Below are positions 58,573 to 64,000 of a DNA stretch of 64,000 nucleotides, one piece after another. The stretch is from Notamacropus eugenii (Eukaryota; Chordata; Mammalia; Diprotodontia; Macropodidae). The notes beneath the pieces are model-generated. The model was not told the DNA's origin. It saw only the letters and a program-made list of their open reading frames with translations, and did not search any database. A program made the translations under genes and the position numbers. The stretch lies in the NCBI RefSeq assembly GCF_028372415.1, contig NC_092872.1, positions 13,792,479-13,856,478 of the forward strand, read 5' to 3'. How positions within the stretch are numbered: position 1 is the stretch's first letter; each line of letters begins with the position of its first letter.

Positions 58573-61357
58573 TTGAGGATAAGGATGGCGAGGAGCTGGA
58601 TCATGTGGCTGCCACCACTACTGCTACTGTTACTTACTCTGATGACTCCATTAATTGCTGACCAGATCCTGAACTACCAGAGTTTGGTGAACCGATTCAT
58701 CACCAACTACAACAAGAAGTTGCTCTCAGGCAACCTCTTCCGACTCCTGGTTCTGAATCTGCAGCCTGAGATGGTGAGTATGGGGAAAGGACTCCCACCT
58801 GCCAAGGTGTCCCAATATGAACCTTTCACTTCAAATAATCTACTCTCCTAATTGAGGAATCAGGAAACTTGGGGAAGAGTTCCAGGCTTGACACTAGTTT
58901 CTTGGATCCTAAGCAAATGTGTTTCTTTCTCTGGGCCTTAGTTTCTTATTTTGAAAAATGGATAAGTATTCTTGAACAGTTCAACTGACATCATCTTTGT
59001 GAGGAAAACACCTTCGGAATGAGAAAGCATTTGGAAGGAGGAAGTGTGGTTTTCCTCATATTCAGTGGGTTCATTCTTGCTTCCATGATTCTCTTAAGTT
59101 ATTCCCTTACCTAGAATGCTTTACCAATCCCTGCCCATCCAACCATACTTACATGTCAGAGTGTAACCCAAGTTCTCCCTAGTCACACTAGGTCATAGTT
59201 ATATCCCCCTCTCCTGATACCCTACAGCAACAGTTCTCAAACGTTTTGGCCTCAAGATTCTTTTATACTCTTTAAAAATTATTGAGGACCCCTCCAAAGA
59301 GCTTTTATCTAGGTTTTCTCTTGATATTTATCATATTTAAAAACTGAAACATCATAATATTATTATGAACATAGTTTTACTTCTTGCACCACTGAAAGGG
59401 TTAGATTAGATTGTGTCTAATGTGACTTCTAGCACTAAATGCTACCATACCACTGTAGCTTACTGCTGGCCCTGAAGAAGCTCCAATGAGACCTTAGGCT
59501 GAAAGGCTATTCTGGTTTTCTCCCCAGAACAATGATCCTGCTACTCCCCGTCTTCTGAACTTTACCATGATGGAGACTGTCTGCCCCATTACCAAACCAC
59601 ACCGCAATCTGGATGAATGCGATTTTAAGCAGAATGGGGTGAGTGTATCGTGGATTGGGGATGTCAGGGTGGTCTCTTTCTGGAGATATTCCCCAGGAAG
59701 ATGAATTTTGCTTTCCTACTGCCCTGAGGAAAGTAACTTGCTCAATACTAGAAGCAGAGAAAGACACCCCTTCTGGGCTGGTTTGGGGCAGAGCTGTGGT
59801 ATCAGGTTTGAACTGCTGTTATCCTTGGCATGTCAGAAGTAGATGTCACAGGTTCCTAACTGAGTCCAATCTTCCCAACACCTTCACAGCTGGTGAAACA
59901 ATGCTCCGGAACCATCTCCTTGGATGCTCCTCAGAACTCTATCAATATTTCTTGTGATGGGGTAAGTGATATCTCCCCATGGAATCTCGGGGGAAGAGAT
60001 CAAACCTCCAGACTAGATCTATAGCTAGAAGAGTTTGGGATCAACTTTGACCATTCTGCCCTCTTTTGAACCTTGGCTACCACCTAGCTTCCCTTTCTTC
60101 TTCCAGGCTACAGTAGGAGATACAGCTGCAGAAATAGGAACATTTCTCTTCCCCATTCACCACACTCAACCCCGGTTCCAGAACTAGAGGGGTCTCTGGT
60201 CTCGGAGTCCTAAGGAAAGAGGAGGCAGTGGGACAGGAAGGGCCTAGACCTGTTCTTCCAGAGAATTAATCACAGGATTTAGAACTAAAAGGAACCTTAG
60301 AAACCACCTAGTTCAAACCCTCCTTTCCCCTGAATCCCAATTTATAGAGAGGGAATTGAGGTCCAAAGATGTGAAGTGACCTTGCCCAAGATCATATGGC
60401 TAGTAAATGACTGAGCTGAAATAGGAGGTGTGGATTTTAGGAAAAATTTTTATTTAATGAATGTTTTTTAAAAATGGGTAATGAAGAAGAAACCTCTGAG
60501 GCATTATCCTGCTGTGCTAGCTTCGTCCAGTGGAGTCCCAAAATCTGGGAATTTGAGGTTAAATACTGAGTCTGTCACTTACTAGATGTATAATGATCTG
60601 AGCCTTAGTTTCCTCTTCTCTAAAATGAGGTTGGATTGGATGATTTCTGGTCTTTCACCAGTCTAACTGCTATGACCCTAAAGGGCAATCATCTCCAAAC
60701 CCTTAAGGTTAGTGTCTTTAAATCCATACCATCATTTAAAGAAAAATTTCTGGTGAGCATACTATGATCGAGAAGACATTTTCACAACAACACCTGCTCA
60801 ATTGCTGGAGTTAGGGTTGGGCTATTTCTGCCCTGAGGAGCTATTGAGTAGCTTAGATGGGATACGATTGGAAGCTTACACAGTTGCAAAAGGAGGTAGA
60901 ATGTGAAATTCTTGGGCTATAATGGGTGAAGGATAATTGTGATTACAGTTGTAGACAAACCCCATGATGCCTCTCTTGGGGGAGGGGGAATGTGCCCCAT
61001 CTTCCTCGCCTCCAGTTAGTAAAGCATCTACCCGTTGGGGGAAAGTCATGGACCTCTTGGGATGACATCATACATACTCTTGCCCTGGTCCCCCCACTTG
61101 GAAGAACACCACAATAGAGGACAGGAATCTCGGTGTGCAGTTTTCTCCTGTCTTTGCAGGCTGATTCTCAGAGGCTACAACCTAAGGAGTTCTGTTTACC
61201 TTTTTTTCTGCAGACTGAAGAGTTAAAGAGTGAAGGTTTTTTACGTCGAATTACTCAGGGTTTTGCAAATCTCATTTATCAAAAATATAGAATCCTGCAG
61301 AATGTATTTAGGAAACTCCGGAATATTTTTTCTAGAGGACGTGACGATAAAGAATAA
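58573..61357 (+). CDS. Cathelicidin gene 4 precursor (divergent, intact, 175 aa)
   Basis: Exons are 58573-58773, 59528-59638, 59890-59961 and 61214-61357, with GT/AG sites and phase 0 junctions. Exon 1 encodes a longer, very Leu-rich signal peptide (WLPPLLLLLLTLMTPLIA) and the cathelin start NYQSLVNRFITNYN. The pro-domain keeps the four cysteines (ETVCP, DECDF, VKQC, ISCDG), and exon 2 has one codon more than in gene 3. Exon 4 gives 47 residues beginning TEELKSEGFLRR, with about 11 basic and 6 acidic residues and an acidic C-terminal RDDKE. There is no Lys-Arg pair at the expected cleavage point, so cleavage before FLRR is a guess. ATGs at 58573 and 58585 are both usable; I chose the first. 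It lacks the intron 1 SINE of genes 1-3, which makes it the oldest branch here. The role is antimicrobial and immune-modulating by family. Confidence 0.92.
59225..59395 (+). repeat. Old MER-type DNA transposon fragment
   Basis: 'cagttctcaaacgttttggc' and 'aaaaattattgaggacccct' resemble a mammal-wide non-autonomous (hAT-like) repeat. It lies in intron 1 of gene 4 and is absent from genes 1-3. The family name is uncertain. Confidence 0.5.
60270..60425 (-). repeat. MIR/CORE-SINE, intron 3 of gene 4
   Basis: 'gaaccttagaaaccacctag', 'gggaattgaggtccaaagat' and 'atggctagtaaatgactgag'. It is the same insertion as in intron 3 of genes 1-3, which shows that all four genes come from one ancestor already carrying it. 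Confidence 0.7.
60430..61190. other. Rest of intron 3 of gene 4
   Basis: It includes the second MIR-like SINE (60535-60680) seen in the other genes and otherwise unassigned sequence before the exon 4 acceptor (tttttttctgcag). Confidence 0.5.
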
Positions 61358-61426
61358 TATCCTAGGGTGAATCTGCACCTTCACTTCTACTTCTGGCACC
61401 AAATTCTGCCCTGGTCCCCTTGCATT

Positions 61427-61432
61427 AATAAA
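61427..61432 (+). promoter_or_regulatory. Poly(A) signal AATAAA, gene 4
   Basis: Canonical hexamer 69 bases after the stop codon, followed by a TG-rich stretch (ctgtgtgtgaaatgg). Confidence 0.8.
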
Positions 61433-61519
61433 CTGTGTGTGAAATGGTCAGTTTTACCTTCTCTAACACAGTGTTCTCTCCAACTCCATTCTCAACTCCA
61501 GTTCAGTCCAGGTCAACTA

Positions 61520-61625
61520 TTTCTTAAGTGCCTCTCATGAGCTCAATACTAGGGATGTGTGGGAAAAATAACACAGACCTGCCTTCAAAGAGCTGCCATC
61601 AGGGAAGGGCTGGGGACTGGGAAGT
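61520..61625 (-). repeat. L2 LINE end fragment
   Basis: Antisense L2 end: 'ttcttaagtgcctctcatga' and 'gccttcaaagagctgccatc'. Confidence 0.55.
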
Positions 61626-61629
61626 GCAT

Positions 61630-62410
61630 TCATTTTCTTTTTATTTTTTAAATTTCTTTGTTTGTTTTTAGTTTTCCACATTCACTTTTGTAAGACTTTT
61701 GAGTTCTAAATTTCCCCTCTCCCTCCCTTCCCCCCTTCCCAAGATGGTGTGCAATCTGATACAGGCTACACATGTACAATTATATTAAACATATTTCCTT
61801 ATTAGTCATGTTGTGAAAGAAGAATCAGAACAAAAGGGGAAAACCACAAAAAACAAAAAAGAGAGAAAATAATAGTATACTTTGATCGGCATTCAGACTC
61901 CAAAGTTCTTTCTCTGCATTTTCCATTTTCTATCATGAATCTTTTGGAATTGACTTAGATCATTGAATTTCTGGGAAGAGCCAGGTCTATCAAAGTTGAT
62001 CATCGCATAATGTTGCTGTTACTGTGTATAATATTCCAGTTCTACTCACTTCACTCAGCATCAGATCATGTAAGTCTGTCCAGGTTTTTCTGAAATCCAC
62101 CTGCTCACCATCTCTTATGGAACAACAGTATTCCATTACATTCATATACCACAGCTTGTTCAGACATTCCCCAATTGATGGGCATTCCCTCAATGTCCAA
62201 TTCTTTGACCCTACAAAAAGAGCTGCTATAAATATTTTTGTACATGTGGAACCTTTTCCCTTTTTTATGATTTCTTTGGGATACAGACCGATTGTATTGC
62301 TGGATCAAAGAGAATGCACAGTTTGATAGCCCTTTGGGCGTAGTTCCAAACTGTTCCCCAGAATGGTTTGATCAGTTCACAATTCCATCAAGAATGCATT
62401 GGTGTAAAAT
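61630..62410 (-). mobile_element. L1 3' end, minus strand
   Basis: The reverse strand is an L1 3' region ('ggaatactgttgttccataa' and 'acatgatctgatgctgagtg'), the same segment as at 16071-16385. The T-rich start on the + strand (61636-61670) is the antisense A-tail. It runs to 62410 without ORF2 proper. Confidence 0.7.
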
Positions 62411-62414
62411 GCAC

Positions 62415-63935
62415 TAATTTTCAAAATGTGCTGGGGACAAGAGGAATATTAGGCAAAGCACTCTTGGAAATTTAAAGAGGGGGGTGATTACTTTTAGCCT
62501 AGGAGTTAAGGGAGGAAACCGTGGATCAGAGAAGAAGGTATGGAAGACTGCCATTTAACACAAGAAAGAATTTTATTATTGTAAAGAGAGTCACTTTTTT
62601 CTCCTTTCCCCAAGAGCTCTAGAAGCAAAAAAGAGTGGGGTAGGGCTGGAGCAGCTCCTCTGAGTGGTGTATCTTCATCTGCCATTAGAGCACTGTGAGC
62701 TTAGGCTACCATCTCCTAGCTCCATTCAGTTCCTCTTGGGTACCAATGGACTTGCTTGTGTCCTACCTCTCTCACTGTCTCATCTGAAGTTGCAGACTCA
62801 CTAACATAGGATGGAAAGTTATGAAGATTATCAACAATAATCCATACATTTCTCAAAATGACTCATAACTCCATGTCCACTGAGATTCTCATCTTCTCAA
62901 CATTGTGTGACTCAAAGTAGTCACACATTCACATCATAGATAATAGAATGGGATCAAACATAAAAGAAACAGCATTAAAACTCCTGAGAGACCAAGGCAG
63001 CCCCTTCTGGTAGGTTCTGAAATCTCAATTTCCCAGAATGCCCCCCTCCTCCTCTAAGACATGCTCTCACAGGGAAGAGGAGGCAAAGTCTCCAGAGACC
63101 ACGGCATAAAAAATCCTTCCAAGCACCACCCCCCAATCAAAATCACACAGCAGATATCAATACTCCACTCCACTCCACCCCCACCCCATTTGTCTCCTGG
63201 ACAATCAGCAGGCAAACATTCTCATCTCCTCATGATTCAGCAGGATGAACTCTAAAGGGACTCTCAAGTGTTTCTGACGTCATTTAGTGCTGCTGGATCC
63301 AAGGTCCCCAATCAATAACACCTATGTCCATCTTTACCTCCCTGTAGTCCATCAGTTTGAGATGGAGCAAGTGAATGTCCTTACGAGCCACAGGTATGCA
63401 TGCTTAGAAACTATTCCAATCTGGGATGGAGCAAGTGTGATAAAAAAGAGAGTATATTTTCTTTTGCATTTTAATTCCACGTTATTAAATCTGTGTGATC
63501 ATATACTGAGTGCCTGAATCTGAGTGCCAAGAGAAGAGATCTGAGAAAGTAAAATATCTCATGGAGTGGAAGCAATGATCCAAAATATAACTATTAGATT
63601 TCCTCTTGGGTTAAAAATTTGATTAACATTTCATTTTAGAGACTAGACTTGGATGAAGCAATAAGAGGAAAATAGCATATGTGGAAATACTGCATTGGAG
63701 GTGGAAAAAGCCTTGTTCTAGCTTTAAACCCTCCCTCCCCCGCTCTCCCACCCCCAAAAAAGGAGACTGACTTGCATACATATTTAGCAGAACTAAAGTG
63801 TGCCCCCTGGTGGCTAAATTATATACTGCATGCTGAGCCCAACACCCCCTCTCCCCCAATATGTTTTGTTACCTCAGTAATAGCGAATTCCACCGTCAAT
63901 ACTGTACAACCAGCACCTTAGACCTGTCTTAATTG
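62415..63935. other. Unassigned intergenic sequence
   Basis: No gene, RNA gene or clear repeat is recognised. Short frames with low-complexity His/Pro (63061-63255) reflect C-rich runs. Confidence 0.4.
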
Positions 63936-63937
63936 TG

Positions 63938-64000
63938 CTTCTGGAGCAGGAGTCCTTAACCTTTTTTAATGTAATGGATCCTTTTGTCAGTCTGGTGAGA
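63938..64000 (+). repeat. Start of an old DNA-transposon-like repeat, cut by window end
   Basis: 'ggagtccttaaccttttttaa' trimmed to its core 'cttaaccttttttaatgtaa', then 'tggatccttttgtcagtctg' and 'gtgaga', resembles a mammal-wide MER repeat with a 'ttcttaacctttttt' head. It is truncated at the window edge. Confidence 0.4.

Noticed and set aside
1-64000. CRISPR arrays, bacterial operons, rRNA or functional tRNA genes
   Set aside because: None seen. Regular repeats here are microsatellites and SINEs, and tRNA-like sequence occurs only in SINE heads.

Overview
The window is mammalian nuclear DNA and almost certainly marsupial. The closest fit by eye is a didelphid opossum such as Monodelphis. 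The reasons are CORE/MIR-derived SINEs of the MAR1 and MON1/WSINE kind, a marsupial-type L1 with a coiled-coil ORF1 and a long A-rich inter-ORF segment, many ancient L2 copies on both strands, and four-exon cathelicidin genes. The species call is an inference; no search was possible. All genes recognised with confidence are cathelicidins (myeloid and epithelial antimicrobial peptide precursors), all on the + strand.

Layout. (1) 1-10764: unit 1. It holds a duplicated non-coding block, minus-strand ERV-L fossil pieces, and cathelicidin gene 1 (6368-9435), which has one stop codon in exon 1. (2) 10765-17172: L1 fragments, spacer and SINE sequence. (3) 17173-26205: unit 2, a second copy of unit 1 with cathelicidin gene 2 (21801-24877), which also has one exon 1 stop but at a different codon. 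(4) 26206-34211: probable solo LTR, L2, L1, MAR1 and spacer blocks repeated elsewhere in the window, one of them inverted. (5) 34212-38990: unit 3 with the intact cathelicidin gene 3 (34481-37883, 157 aa). (6) 39000-58150: a long repeat-rich gap containing a LINE-mobilised retroviral transcript (44864-46217), a long L1 ORF1 (49239-50294), MAR1 SINEs, and L2 and L1 ORF2 pieces. (7) 58220-61450: the divergent but intact cathelicidin gene 4 (58573-61357, 175 aa). (8) 61500-64000: L1 3' end, L2 and other repeat fragments.

The four genes share the same exon pattern: signal peptide plus start of the cathelin domain; two cathelin exons carrying the four conserved cysteines; and a last exon for the mature peptide. 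All junctions are phase 0. Genes 1-3 share introns, proximal promoter and about 1 kb of 3' flank. Gene 4 shares only the older intronic SINEs, so it split off first. Between genes the mature-peptide exon has changed far more than the introns beside it. This is the usual pattern of a diversifying host-defence cluster, here combined with loss of two members. Repeat boundaries are read by eye and should be taken as good to about 10-30 bases unless a splice site or target-site repeat fixes them.
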